From the NCBI GenBank assembly GCA_025463745.1, contig JAODBB010000252.1, forward strand, positions 1 through 33,199: DNA of 33,199 nucleotides. The letters run 5' to 3'. This DNA comes from Subtercola sp. Lineage in GTDB: Bacteria; Actinomycetota; Actinomycetes; Actinomycetales; Microbacteriaceae. Shown in pieces: positions 7,718-16,186 of this stretch. Within the stretch, counting starts at the first letter, position 1; every line of letters starts with the position of its first letter. A program made the position numbers and the translations under genes. The notes under the pieces are model-generated. The model was not told the DNA's origin and searched no databases. It worked only from the letters and a program-made list of their open reading frames with translations.

Positions 7718-9753
7718 GATGCGTTCTTTTCTGTGAGGGGAAGGTCTGCGGTGCTCCAGAAGGAGTCGCCCGTGCGCTCACGCCACCGTTTGACGAGCAG
7801 CTGCACCAGTTCCCACCCGGTCAACTCGGCGAAGAACCAGGGGCCGCCGCGGCGGGCAGGGAAGCCGTAACCGTTGACCATGACCGTGTCGATGTCAGCG
7901 CTCGTCGCAGCGACCCTGTCTGCGAGCACATGAGAGGCTTCGATGACGAGAGCGAGGATGCACCGCCTGACGATTTCGTCGTCGCTGATCTGGGGGCCCG
8001 TGAATGAAGCGAGCAGCTCGGTGAGGTCGGGGTTCGGCCCGGCAGAGCCGTCGTCGCCGTAGCGGTACCAACCCGAACCCGACTTGCGGCCGAACCAGCC
8101 ATTCTCGCCGAGGGCGTCGGCGATCTGCCAGGCCACATCCTCGCCCGCGCCGCCCGCAGCTTTTCTGGCCATCCACGAGATGTCGTTGCCGACCAGATCG
8201 AGAACCCGGAACGGACCCATCGCCATTCCCCATCGTTCGAGAGCGGAATCGATCTGCTGAGGTGACACGCCTTCGCGAAGCAGCAGTTGCGCTTGCCTGA
8301 TGTACTGGTCGAAGATACGGTTTCCGATGAAACCGGGGCCCACCTGGGCGACGACAGGCAACTTTCGGAGCCGCTTGGCGACCTTCACGGCGGCCGCGAG
8401 TGTGGCCGGTGATGTGTCGCCGCCGTCGACAACCTCGACGAGTCGCATGATGTTCGCCGGGCTGAAGAAGTGCATGCCGACGACCCGTTCAGGATGCGCG
8501 GCTGTTTGGGCGATGAGGTTCAAATCGAGCGAGGAGGTATTCGAAGCGAGGATCGTGTCGGGTCGCACGACATCGCTGAGCGCGCGGAAGACGTCACGTT
8601 TCACATCCAGGTTCTCGAAGACAGCTTCGATGACCAGATCGGCGCTTGCAGCTTTCTCCAGACCCACTCCCGATGAAAGAATCTTCAGTTGAGCATCACG
8701 GTCGCCCTCTGTCAATCGCATGCGAGCGACCGCCCGATCGAGGTCCGCGGTCATCGCCGCGATGCCAGCGTTCACTCGGTCTGCATCGGTGTCGATGAGT
8801 GTGACTTCGATCGACGCGGAGAGCAGAGCCAGCGCGATCCCGCGCCCCATCGTTCCAGCACCGATGACGGCGGCAGTGGTGACGTCGGGCACATTCTCGA
8901 CGGGCCGTAGCCGAACGGCGGCTCGATCGGAGAGAAAGCGATACCGCGCGGCACGGGCTTCGGGTTCACCGGCCAACCGAACGAAGAACTCGAGCTCGTC
9001 GGCGAGAGCCTCGTCGAACGGCTTCGTGACGGCAGACCGCAACGCTTCGAGGGCAGCCTTGACGCCCGCACTCGCTTTCGGGTTTCGGGCTGCAAAGCGT
9101 TTCGCGGAGTCGACGAAGGCTTCGGCGAGCGGTTCTGCGATGGCCCTGTCGCGCAAGCGCGGCTTGGCCGCCGAGACGAGCCGACGGGCCAGCTGCGTTG
9201 CTGCGCCCACCGGATCAGGGTCGACAGCTTCGAGGAGCCCGAGGGTTTCGGCCTCTGCTGAAGAGATCGAGCGGCCCGTGACGATCAGATCGAGCGCCGC
9301 CTCGATGCCCACAGCTCGCGGTAATCGCTGAGTTCCGCCGGCACCGGGCATGAAGCCCAGTGTGGTCTCCGGCAGGCCGAGCTTCGCCCTCGGATGAGCC
9401 ACTCTGGCGCTGCAGGCCAGCGCGAGTTCCAGGCCCCCACCGAGAGCGACGCCGTCGATCGCCGCAACGGTCGGCTTGGTCATCGTGTCGAGGTAGCCTG
9501 TGAGGGTGAGATGAAGTGTCGGCTCGGCTAGCCCCTCGCCGCTGTCGAATTCGGCGAGGTCTGCTCCTGCGCTGAAATTGTTGCGACCGGCGATGACAAC
9601 GGCCGAAACCGCCTCGTCGTTCTCTGCGCGTTCGAGCTCTACCAGCAGCGCTCGCCGAGCCGGGCGACCCAGAGTATTCACCGGCGGGTTGCTGAGCGTG
9701 ATGATGCTGATATCACCTGAGCGAACGCTCTCGACGACGGGGTGGTGGGGCAT
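7714..9753 (-). CDS. Fused enoyl-CoA hydratase / 3-hydroxyacyl-CoA dehydrogenase
   Basis: This 679-residue bifunctional beta-oxidation enzyme resembles the FadB/FadJ alpha chain. The crotonase domain covers about residues 5-190: the oxyanion-loop GVALGGGLELAL holds catalytic Glu109, and Glu129 lies in LPETTLG. The NAD-binding domain starts at GAGTMGRG (298-305), with the catalytic HFFSP histidine at 428. Two C-terminal dehydrogenase domains follow, including GFIGNRI. It should hydrate an enoyl-CoA and oxidise the resulting hydroxyacyl-CoA for the thiolase encoded next. It heads the operon, and a strong GAGGAG ribosome site precedes its ATG. Confidence 0.93.
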   Translation of the reverse strand: MPHHPVVESVRSGDISIITLSNPPVNTLGRPARRALLVELERAENDEAVSAVVIAGRNNFSAGADLAEFDSGEGLAEPTLHLTLTGYLDTMTKPTVAAIDGVALGGGLELALACSARVAHPRAKLGLPETTLGFMPGAGGTQRLPRAVGIEAALDLIVTGRSISSAEAETLGLLEAVDPDPVGAATQLARRLVSAAKPRLRDRAIAEPLAEAFVDSAKRFAARNPKASAGVKAALEALRSAVTKPFDEALADELEFFVRLAGEPEARAARYRFLSDRAAVRLRPVENVPDVTTAAVIGAGTMGRGIALALLSASIEVTLIDTDADRVNAGIAAMTADLDRAVARMRLTEGDRDAQLKILSSGVGLEKAASADLVIEAVFENLDVKRDVFRALSDVVRPDTILASNTSSLDLNLIAQTAAHPERVVGMHFFSPANIMRLVEVVDGGDTSPATLAAAVKVAKRLRKLPVVAQVGPGFIGNRIFDQYIRQAQLLLREGVSPQQIDSALERWGMAMGPFRVLDLVGNDISWMARKAAGGAGEDVAWQIADALGENGWFGRKSGSGWYRYGDDGSAGPNPDLTELLASFTGPQISDDEIVRRCILALVIEASHVLADRVAATSADIDTVMVNGYGFPARRGGPWFFAELTGWELVQLLVKRWRERTGDSFWSTADLPLTEKNAS

Positions 9754-9796
9754 GCGGAACTCCTCGCTGAGTACGCCGATTTCACGAACGGCGCGA

Positions 9797-9845
9797 CAAT
9801 CAACCTCATATTACAGCAAATTTACGATGATTGCCGAACTGTCAA
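9797..9845 (-). promoter_or_regulatory. Promoter/operator region of the beta-oxidation operon
   Basis: On the minus strand a perfect TTGACA occurs at 9845-9840. A TAAATT box follows 15 bp downstream (9824-9819), and a TAATAT box is further down (9813-9808), so the true -10 is uncertain. An inverted repeat CAATCA ... TGATTG (9797-9802 and 9828-9833) encloses the -10 candidates. The 10-mer ACAGCAAATT at 9813-9822 reappears in reverse orientation beside the PaaX/CoA-ligase promoter (17845-17854), pointing to a shared regulator. Confidence 0.45.
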
Positions 9846-9947
9846 ACACCATTGTGGCGTGTTATGCCACTCCTTCCGTTCGTTCGTCGACACCGCCCGA
9901 CGCGAGCAACTGTCTGCGCGGGCTGCCGCATAATATAATACGGATGC

Positions 9948-9974
9948 TTGACGCTCGTCTTGCAGACGTAGTAC
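9948..9974 (+). promoter_or_regulatory. Candidate promoter and operator for the SnoaL-like pair
   Basis: TTGACG (9948-9953) is followed after 15 bp by TAGTAC (9969-9974). The spacer contains the perfect inverted repeat CGTCT-TGC-AGACG (9956-9968). The spacer is short for a normal promoter, so the -10 assignment is weak, but the symmetrical element is a good repressor-site candidate. Confidence 0.3.
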
Positions 9975-10033
9975 ATTCGATTCGGGCGTCGCCTGAGATG
10001 CCCTCTGATATTGGGCAAAGGAGCCACTGACTC

Positions 10034-10540
10034 ATGACAGACGAGACCGATTCGCAGAGCGTCACCATTGCATCGCTGGTGAAGCGCATCGAACAGCTCG
10101 AGGGCGCAGAGGCGGTGCGATCTCTGCACGCCGATTTCGTGCGAGCCGTGGCTGACAGGCAGTTCGACAGGCTCGCCGCCTTCTTCGCCCCCGACGCCGT
10201 GATCGACATGCGCACTCATGGAGTGAAGCAGGGCGAAGCGGCTATCTCCGAACACTTCAGCCATATGGTGAACTCGCCCCTGTCAGGTGCCGGTTATCTT
10301 CTCAGTTCGCCCGTCGTCAGCGTTCACGACGGGGAGGCGAACGCACGATGGACCTGGCATCGCTTTCACCCAGAGGTTTTCGAAGGCGACGGAGAATTCC
10401 CGGCACACGGCCTGTGGGAAGAGGGTCAGTACACCTGCTCCTACCGTCGAGGCGACGACGGCAGCTGGCGTTTCTCTGCCATGCGATTTCGCATCGTACG
10501 GCCCATCCCCGACCCTGAGGAATCGCCCACGGCAGAGTGA
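10034..10540 (+). CDS. SnoaL-like / NTF2-fold protein
   Basis: This 168-residue protein has the cone-shaped NTF2/SnoaL fold: an N-terminal helix pair (LVKRIEQLEGAEAVRSLHADFVRAV), then FDRLAAFFAPDAVIDM, a later beta-sheet (VSVHDGEANARWTWHRF) and a tryptophan-rich end. Family members include polyketide cyclases, scytalone-type dehydratases and ring-hydroxylating dioxygenase small subunits, so the exact reaction is open. It is the first of two tandem SnoaL-like genes divergent from the beta-oxidation operon. The ribosome site AAAGGAG precedes the ATG at a slightly long distance. Confidence 0.72.
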   Translation: MTDETDSQSVTIASLVKRIEQLEGAEAVRSLHADFVRAVADRQFDRLAAFFAPDAVIDMRTHGVKQGEAAISEHFSHMVNSPLSGAGYLLSSPVVSVHDGEANARWTWHRFHPEVFEGDGEFPAHGLWEEGQYTCSYRRGDDGSWRFSAMRFRIVRPIPDPEESPTAE

Positions 10541-10549
10541 AAGAACTTC

Positions 10550-11053
10550 ATGCCAACCCCAACCCCATCCGCCGATGACCGCTTCTTGATCTCCGACCTC
10601 TGGGCGAAGTACTCCTGGACCCTTGACACCGGAGACGTCGAAGGTTTTGTCGAGTGCTTTGCTGAAGACGCGGTCTTCGACGAACTCATCGTGGCGACGG
10701 GGCGCCCGGAGATCCGGTCGCTCGTGACGAAGTTCTTCTATGAGAACCCCTTGTTCGCGGGCCGTCAGCACCTGATCGGCCAACATCAGTTCTTTGCTGA
10801 TTCCGAAGGCAGACCCGATCACTGGAGAGTGCGTTCGTTCGCTCACGTGTTCGTGCTTCGCGACGTGGGCGCTTCGCTTTTCTGGACAGGGTACTACGAC
10901 GACGTCGTCGCCAAGATAGGCGGCGAGTGGCTGTTTCTCTATCGCAAAGCGTCGCGGTGGCTGGGCGACGTGCTCGTCAACTTTCCCGAGAACACCATCG
11001 CGCGGGCCGAATTGCCTATCGCCCTCACTCAGGCCCTCTCCGCTCGGCGGTAG
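10550..11053 (+). CDS. Second SnoaL-like / NTF2-fold protein
   Basis: This 167-residue protein has a SnoaL_4-type layout: LISDLWAKYSWTLDTGDVEGFVECF, then FAEDAVFDE and a long sheet ending with WLFLYRKASRWLGD. It starts 9 bp after the first SnoaL-like gene, so the two are co-transcribed and may form a heteromer or act in successive steps. The pair differ clearly in sequence and are not a recent duplication. Dehydratase or cyclase activity on an aromatic or CoA-linked intermediate is possible, but no catalytic residues can be assigned with confidence. The 198 bp to the convergent ABC gene holds only weak short inverted repeats. Confidence 0.7.
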   Translation: MPTPTPSADDRFLISDLWAKYSWTLDTGDVEGFVECFAEDAVFDELIVATGRPEIRSLVTKFFYENPLFAGRQHLIGQHQFFADSEGRPDHWRVRSFAHVFVLRDVGASLFWTGYYDDVVAKIGGEWLFLYRKASRWLGDVLVNFPENTIARAELPIALTQALSARR

Positions 11054-11251
11054 AACAGCCGAGCAACCGGCATCCAGTATGAGCACGTCTATGAGTCCGC
11101 CCATGAGCATGCGACGGAGCGTGATTCTGCTCGGTTCGCCGTCGTGATCTTCTTTCAGGGCCCGACCAACCCGAACACGACATCAATTGCGTTGCAAGGT
11201 CACCCGACGCGACTCCTTATTCAGCGAATGCGGCGTCGAATAGCGACCGAA

Positions 11252-12079
11252 TCACGACGATTTGCCCCGCGAGCCTCGCACCAGGCCGTGCACGCGTGCT
11301 CGAAGCTCGGCGAATTCGGCCGTGCTCTTGGTGGTCACCTGGTCGCGAGCCGATCCGAGCGGCACCTCGACGATGTCAGCCACCTGGGCGGGTCGCCCGT
11401 TCAGAGCGATGACCTGGTCAGAGAGGTACACCGCTTCGTCGATATCGTGGGTGACCAGCACGACCGTGAGCGCGAGCTCTCGCTGCAATGTCAGCATGAG
11501 GTCTTCGAGGTCGGCACGAGTGTAGGCGTCGACAGAGGCGAAGGGCTCGTCCATCAGAAGCAGGGAGGGCTCGTAAGCGAGCGCTCGCGCAATGGCGACG
11601 CGCTGTTGCATACCGCCAGAAAGCTGCCAGGGGTACATCTGGCCCGCAACATCGTCGAGACCGACGAGCGCGAGCGCCCGCGTAGCCTTCGCGCGCGCGA
11701 TCTGCTTCGAAATGCCGTTCGCCCGCAGCGGGAGCATGACGTTGTGCAGAACCGACGACCACGGCATCAGCGAGCGGCTGTAGTCCTGAAAGACGAGAGC
11801 TACTCCGGGCATCGGTGCGTTGACGATATCACCACCGACGTAGACAGAACCGCTCGTCGAGCTTTGCAACCCAGAGAGGCACCTCAGAAGTGTCGTCTTG
11901 CCGACACCAGAAGGCCCCACCAGGCAAGCGAAGGTGCCCCGGCGCACCTGGAAATCTACGCCCGCCAGAACCTCCCGACCACCGTATGCGTGCCCGAGAT
12001 CGCGCGCTTCGAGTGCGATGTCTCGCGACTCGGTCTGAGCAGAGCTGCGGGGTGTTCCCGACGAACCGATGACGGTCAT
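11252..12079 (-). CDS. ABC transporter ATP-binding protein (SsuB/TauB type)
   Basis: This is the ATPase subunit of an importer for small organic anions such as sulfonates, nitrate or aromatic acids. The 275 residues contain Walker A GPSGVGKTT (about residues 55-63), the signature LSGGMQQRVAIARAL, Walker B LLLMDEP and the switch histidine in VLVTHD. I chose ATG 12079 (MTVIGSSG) because it overlaps the upstream permease stop by 4 bp (ATGA); the longer open frame to 12199 has no support. It ends the operon. Confidence 0.9.
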   Translation of the reverse strand: MTVIGSSGTPRSSAQTESRDIALEARDLGHAYGGREVLAGVDFQVRRGTFACLVGPSGVGKTTLLRCLSGLQSSTSGSVYVGGDIVNAPMPGVALVFQDYSRSLMPWSSVLHNVMLPLRANGISKQIARAKATRALALVGLDDVAGQMYPWQLSGGMQQRVAIARALAYEPSLLLMDEPFASVDAYTRADLEDLMLTLQRELALTVVLVTHDIDEAVYLSDQVIALNGRPAQVADIVEVPLGSARDQVTTKSTAEFAELRARVHGLVRGSRGKSS

Positions 12080-12870
12080 GGTTGACTCTCCAATCGTGCC
12101 TGCTGCAGTCGATGCCACCGCAGGGCGTAGCGTTCGATGACCCGGAAGGCGATATTCAGAACGTATCCGAGGATGCCGAGCGCGACTATCGCGCCCCACA
12201 TTGAATTGATTGCAAAGCTGCGCTGCGCATTGAGCAGAAAGTACCCGATGCCCCCGTTGGCTCCCACGGTTTCGCTGACGACGAGGATGATCAGGGAGAT
12301 GGCCAGCGCCGTTCGAGCTCCGGCGAAGATCTGCGGGCTCGCGCCTGGAACCACGATCGAGAAGAGACGACGTACTCTGCTGAATCGGAACACCCGCGAA
12401 ACCTCGTTCAGGAGCGGCTCAATGCCTCGTACCCCGTCGATCGTGTTCAGAAGCACGGGCCAGAAGGCGCCGAACGCGATCAGGTAGACCTTCATCTGCA
12501 CATCGATGCCGAAGAGCACGATGAAGATGGGCAAGAGCGCGACACCCGGAATTGCGCGAAGGATCTCCAGAAGCGGTCGTGTCGCGTCTTCGAGACGGGG
12601 CACCATGCCCAAGACGACGCCGATGATCACTCCCCCGGCGACCGCAAGTCCGAAACCGAGTCCAAGCAGTTCCAGGCTTGGCAGCAGGTTCTTCGCGAGC
12701 CCGGCCGGATTGAGCCAGTCGTGGGCGAATGATGTCAGAATCGACGAAAGTGGAGGAAAATAAACCGACTTGCTGCGTGCACTGAGAAACCACCAAAGGG
12801 CGAGGAGCAGCACAGGCAGCCACAGTTCAAGGGCGACCGTCGCCGGCCACCGCAGCGTGGAACGCTTCAT
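12076..12870 (-). CDS. ABC transporter permease (SsuC/TauC type), second copy
   Basis: This 264-residue integral membrane protein has about six hydrophobic segments and the cytoplasmic EAA-like loop (EPLLNEVSRVFRFSRVRRLFSIVVPGASP) that contacts the ATPase. The start at 12870 (MKRSTLRW) is preceded by a strong AGGAGG at the right distance. It begins 2 bp after the stop of the preceding permease, so the two genes encode a heterodimeric membrane channel with the downstream ATPase. Confidence 0.9.
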   Translation of the reverse strand: MKRSTLRWPATVALELWLPVLLLALWWFLSARSKSVYFPPLSSILTSFAHDWLNPAGLAKNLLPSLELLGLGFGLAVAGGVIIGVVLGMVPRLEDATRPLLEILRAIPGVALLPIFIVLFGIDVQMKVYLIAFGAFWPVLLNTIDGVRGIEPLLNEVSRVFRFSRVRRLFSIVVPGASPQIFAGARTALAISLIILVVSETVGANGGIGYFLLNAQRSFAINSMWGAIVALGILGYVLNIAFRVIERYALRWHRLQQARLESQP

Positions 12871-12872
12871 TG

Positions 12873-13742
12873 TCACGCCTCCTTTCGGTTCGACGCGTGC
12901 CAACTGAGAACTCGGCGCTGGAGCATCCAGAACGCCACGTTGACGATGAGACCGAGAATCGCGGCAACCAGTACGTAGGCATACATGGCGGGGGTGTTCA
13001 GGTAGTTCTCGGCGTTCTGAATTTCAGACCCAACGCCCGGCGCACCGCTCAGCAGTTCTGCGGTGATCGTCAGCAGGAGGCAGATCGTCGTGCCGACACG
13101 CAAGCCGGTCATCACAAACGGCAACGTGCCAGGAAGGAAGATGCGAAAGACATAGTGCGCGCGAGGGATGCGGAAAGACCTAGACATATCGATGAGCAGT
13201 GGCTCGCCTTGCCGCGCAGCGTAGATCGACTGTACGAGAATGGGCCAGATCGCACCCAGGATGACAACCACCAGCACCATTTGCGCGCTCGGACCGAATA
13301 GCAGTAAGACCAGAGGCAGAATGGCGATCGGCGGGATCGTTCGAAGGAAGTCGAAGACCAGGCGTGTGCTCTGGGTGGCGATACGGCTCGCGCCGATGGC
13401 CAGACCGAGGGGCACGCCCACCACGGTGCAGATGACCAAACCGAGGGCGAAGGTGGCCACCGTGACTCCGACGGCCTGCCAGAACCCCGGTGTGGCGGAC
13501 AACTGCCCGAGAGTCACGATGGTCTCGAACGGACTCGGCATGACGTTGACTGGCAACGTCACCGAGGCGTACCACCAGATCAGAATCGCCAGCACCAGGA
13601 TGCCGACCTGCGCTCCGAGGCGGAAGAACCGCCCCGCGCGGCGATTCCGCGTCGGGCGGCTCTTCACAGTGTCGCGACGGGTAGTGCTCGTATCGGGCAC
13701 GCCGATGGCGGCCCGATCGCGAGTTTCCGAGGTCATGACCAT
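12873..13742 (-). CDS. ABC transporter permease (SsuC/TauC type), first copy
   Basis: This 289-residue permease has a charged N-terminal tail of about 45 residues followed by several transmembrane segments. Its EAA-like loop lies in the QGEPLLIDMSRSFRIPRAHYVFRIFLPGTLP region. It is a paralogue of the next gene, so the transporter uses two different permeases instead of the usual homodimer. ATG 13736 (MTSETRD) is an alternative start. It lies 33 bp after the substrate-binding lipoprotein gene. Confidence 0.9.
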   Translation of the reverse strand: MVMTSETRDRAAIGVPDTSTTRRDTVKSRPTRNRRAGRFFRLGAQVGILVLAILIWWYASVTLPVNVMPSPFETIVTLGQLSATPGFWQAVGVTVATFALGLVICTVVGVPLGLAIGASRIATQSTRLVFDFLRTIPPIAILPLVLLLFGPSAQMVLVVVILGAIWPILVQSIYAARQGEPLLIDMSRSFRIPRAHYVFRIFLPGTLPFVMTGLRVGTTICLLLTITAELLSGAPGVGSEIQNAENYLNTPAMYAYVLVAAILGLIVNVAFWMLQRRVLSWHASNRKEA

Positions 13743-13775
13743 CCCGTCTTTCAGCTCTGTTTAGACGCGGTTCGA

Positions 13776-14780
13776 CTAACCCTGCCAGACGACAGCGTCG
13801 CCCTTCGGCACGGCATCTGCTTGAAGAGCGCCGAACTTCACCAGAAGATCGATGTACGACTGTACCTGGTCACCGGTAATGGGATCAGCGCCGAAGAGGG
13901 GGAGCCCCTGAACTTGCGCGAGCACAGCTGCGGGTACCTGCGTCGACGTAGCGGCGATCTCTCTGAGATGAGCGGGGTCGGCATTCAAAGCAGTGTGAGA
14001 CGCCAGAATGGCGTTCTGGAACTCTTTGACGACCTCAGGATTCTTGTTGGCGAAGTCGGTGGAGGTCACGAAGACGAAGGTCGGCAGATTCGGTACCGTC
14101 GTCTCTTCAGGGTTGAAGACCGCCTTGAAACCTGCGGCGACGGCGGCGGTCACATTCGGTTCACCGAGAACGGCGGCATCGACCTGACCCGATTGCAGGG
14201 CCGCGAGCGCCTGTGGCGGAGCGATTTCGACGAATTGCACCTTGCTCGGGTCTCCACCATCGGCCTGCACGGAGGCTTCTGTCAGCACCTGAGCTGTTCC
14301 GCCGAGCTGATTGACCTGTACCTTCTTGCCCTCGAGATCTTTCGCGGAGTTGATGCCGGAGTTTGCGCCTGCCGTCACCATTGCGTATCCGACCTTTCCG
14401 GGCACGCCGATGGTGTTCGGCGAAACGGTCGTGATCCCGACGTTCTGCTGCGTCGCGTTGATCGCCGTGGTCGTGTCGACGGCCGCGAAGGTCAGGTCGC
14501 CGCTCAGCAGCTGTGGAATCGCGTTGGAGCCTGCCGTGAGGATGGTCGTCGTTGCTGTCAGATCTTGCTTCGCGAAGTACCCGTCGGCGATAGCGGAGAA
14601 CACATCTGCGTTGGAAAGCTGACCACCGACTCCCACGACGATCGAAGCGCTGACCGGACCAGTGGACTGCGGGGTCGAAGCCGACGAGCTGTCACCACTC
14701 GACGAACTGCAGCCAGCCAATGCGGCCGTGACAGTGAGTACGCCGACGGCGCCGGCGATTGATGCTGTGAATCTTTTCAT
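13776..14780 (-). CDS. ABC transporter substrate-binding lipoprotein (SsuA/NMT1-like)
   Basis: This is an extracellular solute receptor of 334 residues with a lipoprotein signal peptide: MKR, a hydrophobic stretch, and the lipobox LAGC with Cys24 as the lipid anchor, followed by a Ser-rich linker. The mature part has the NMT1/SsuA pattern (SIVVGVGGQLSNADVF, GYFAKQ, LSGDLTFAAVDT, and DLEGKKVQVNQLGGTAQVL). Such proteins deliver sulfonates, nitrate, pyrimidines or aromatic acids; the ligand is probably the acid activated by the CoA ligase of this operon. A strong AAAGGAG ribosome site precedes the ATG. Confidence 0.9.
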   Translation of the reverse strand: MKRFTASIAGAVGVLTVTAALAGCSSSSGDSSSASTPQSTGPVSASIVVGVGGQLSNADVFSAIADGYFAKQDLTATTTILTAGSNAIPQLLSGDLTFAAVDTTTAINATQQNVGITTVSPNTIGVPGKVGYAMVTAGANSGINSAKDLEGKKVQVNQLGGTAQVLTEASVQADGGDPSKVQFVEIAPPQALAALQSGQVDAAVLGEPNVTAAVAAGFKAVFNPEETTVPNLPTFVFVTSTDFANKNPEVVKEFQNAILASHTALNADPAHLREIAATSTQVPAAVLAQVQGLPLFGADPITGDQVQSYIDLLVKFGALQADAVPKGDAVVWQG

Positions 14781-14849
14781 TGTGGAGCACTCCTTTGGGT
14801 TCCGATGGATATGAGGGGAGATGTGGTGGCTGTTTGTGCAGACCGAGAG

Positions 14850-15719
14850 TTAGTCTTCGACCTCGACGAGACCATTGCTGAGGCACAGCGTGCCGTCGGC
14901 CAATGCTGTCTCGAAGCTGTAGACGGAACGGTTACCGTTCTGACCCGCACGGTAGATTCGCGTCGTGATGGTGTCGTATGGGGTCACCCAACGGCTGAAG
15001 CGCACCGCGAGGCGCTTGAAACGGCGGATGTCCCCGTCAGCGAGATTCTCTACGAGGGCGCGGGTGGCGAACGCAAAGGTGCAGTTGCCGTGCAGGATGA
15101 TGCCCGGGAAGCCGGCCGCCTGCGCGAAGGCGTTCTCTGAGTGCAACGGCATGGTGTCACCCGAAGCCCCCATGTAACGGAAGCTCTGATCGGGGTCGAA
15201 CGAGTCGGGCAGTTCGAGGAACGGCTCGGCCTCGCGCTCGAACTCGCGAGCCGGTGGCTGTTCGCCGAGCGCTTCCGCTGCGATGGCCGTACGGATGAAA
15301 ACTGTCACATATTGATCGACGACAGGTTCGCCGTCTTCGGTTGTGGTCTCGCCTCGAATCGTGATCAGCGTGCCGGTCGATCGCGGCGTGATGCCCACCG
15401 GCAGGGCTCGCGTAATGAGCTTCATACCTGCCTCGATCGGGCGGTGGAATCGGAAGTCCTGCTCACCGTGCAGCCCCATCATGCGCTTGTCGGCGGGAGG
15501 CATGTTCATCGTCAGCGGCGCAATGACCTGGAACGCGGGCACGACATTGAATACCGGACTCGCGAAGTCGCCCAGGACGTGCGCGGGGTTGCTGTCGTTC
15601 GTTGCGTGAGCGTAGGCGATCAAGCGTTCGCGATCGACGATGAATTTGGCGGGCTCGCTCCATTTACCGAGGGGATCAGTATCGAAGACATCGAATTTCG
15701 GTGTGTCGGTCAGAGTCAT
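14850..15719 (-). CDS. MaoC-family double-hotdog hydratase
   Basis: This 289-residue protein has two hotdog domains in the style of (R)-specific enoyl-CoA hydratases. The N-terminal half has AYAHATNDSNPAHVL, and the C-terminal half has YMGASGDTMPLHSENAFAQAAGFPGIILHG, which holds the hydratase-2 Asp/His-type residues. It probably adds water to an enoyl-CoA, such as the CoA thioester made by the ligase of this operon. It sits between the transporter and YciI genes on the same strand, with a ribosome site AGGAACTG before the ATG. Confidence 0.85.
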   Translation of the reverse strand: MTLTDTPKFDVFDTDPLGKWSEPAKFIVDRERLIAYAHATNDSNPAHVLGDFASPVFNVVPAFQVIAPLTMNMPPADKRMMGLHGEQDFRFHRPIEAGMKLITRALPVGITPRSTGTLITIRGETTTEDGEPVVDQYVTVFIRTAIAAEALGEQPPAREFEREAEPFLELPDSFDPDQSFRYMGASGDTMPLHSENAFAQAAGFPGIILHGNCTFAFATRALVENLADGDIRRFKRLAVRFSRWVTPYDTITTRIYRAGQNGNRSVYSFETALADGTLCLSNGLVEVED

Positions 15720-15760
15720 TTCAGTTCCTTACATTCCGGGTCGAAAAAGGGTGAGGTGAG

Positions 15761-16108
15761 TCAGGATGCGGTTGTGGCGGGGGTCACGACGATGAGGTCG
15801 TCGCCGAAGATGGCGTCGAGTCCGCTGGCTCGCACACGTGCAGTGAATGGCAGCAGATCTTGCGTGCAGTTGCCGTTCACGAAGAATGGCTCGCTGTCGA
15901 CCAGGGCTTTCGCCTCTTCGTAGCTCTCGGCCTGCAGCAGCGCCAGCGCCGAGAGCTCGCCTTCTGGCCCCTCCACGAACGAGCCGAAGCCGCCCGAGAA
16001 GATGAAGGTGCCGTCTTCGTACTTCGGAAAGAGCCAGTTGCGGTGAGCTTCGAGCACCGCTTCGTCGCGATCGGCCGTCGTGTAGCGGGTAAGCAATACG
16101 AACATCAT
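15761..16108 (-). CDS. YciI-like protein
   Basis: This 115-residue protein has a dimeric alpha/beta-barrel fold resembling the YciI family: MFVLLTRYTTADRDEAVLEAHRNWL with the conserved histidine, GGFGSF, then a SYEEAKALVDSEPF segment and an extended C-terminus. YciI proteins have a ferredoxin-like fold related to muconolactone isomerase, and several occur in catabolic operons, but enzymatic roles are established for very few. The AGGAG ribosome site fits ATG 16108. It lies between the CoA ligase and MaoC genes and is probably co-transcribed with them; its step is unknown. Confidence 0.75.
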   Translation of the reverse strand: MMFVLLTRYTTADRDEAVLEAHRNWLFPKYEDGTFIFSGGFGSFVEGPEGELSALALLQAESYEEAKALVDSEPFFVNGNCTQDLLPFTARVRASGLDAIFGDDLIVVTPATTAS

Positions 16109-16186
16109 GAGATTCTCCTAATGGTGTGTTTCACCGTGTGAACGACGCGCATCGTCGACTTCGCTGATTCTCCGGTCGAAACGGTG

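Noticed and set aside
11054-11251. Bidirectional terminator between the SnoaL pair and the ABC operon
   Set aside because: Only short stems with long loops or 4-5 bp arms were found, and no T-run follows; not supported.
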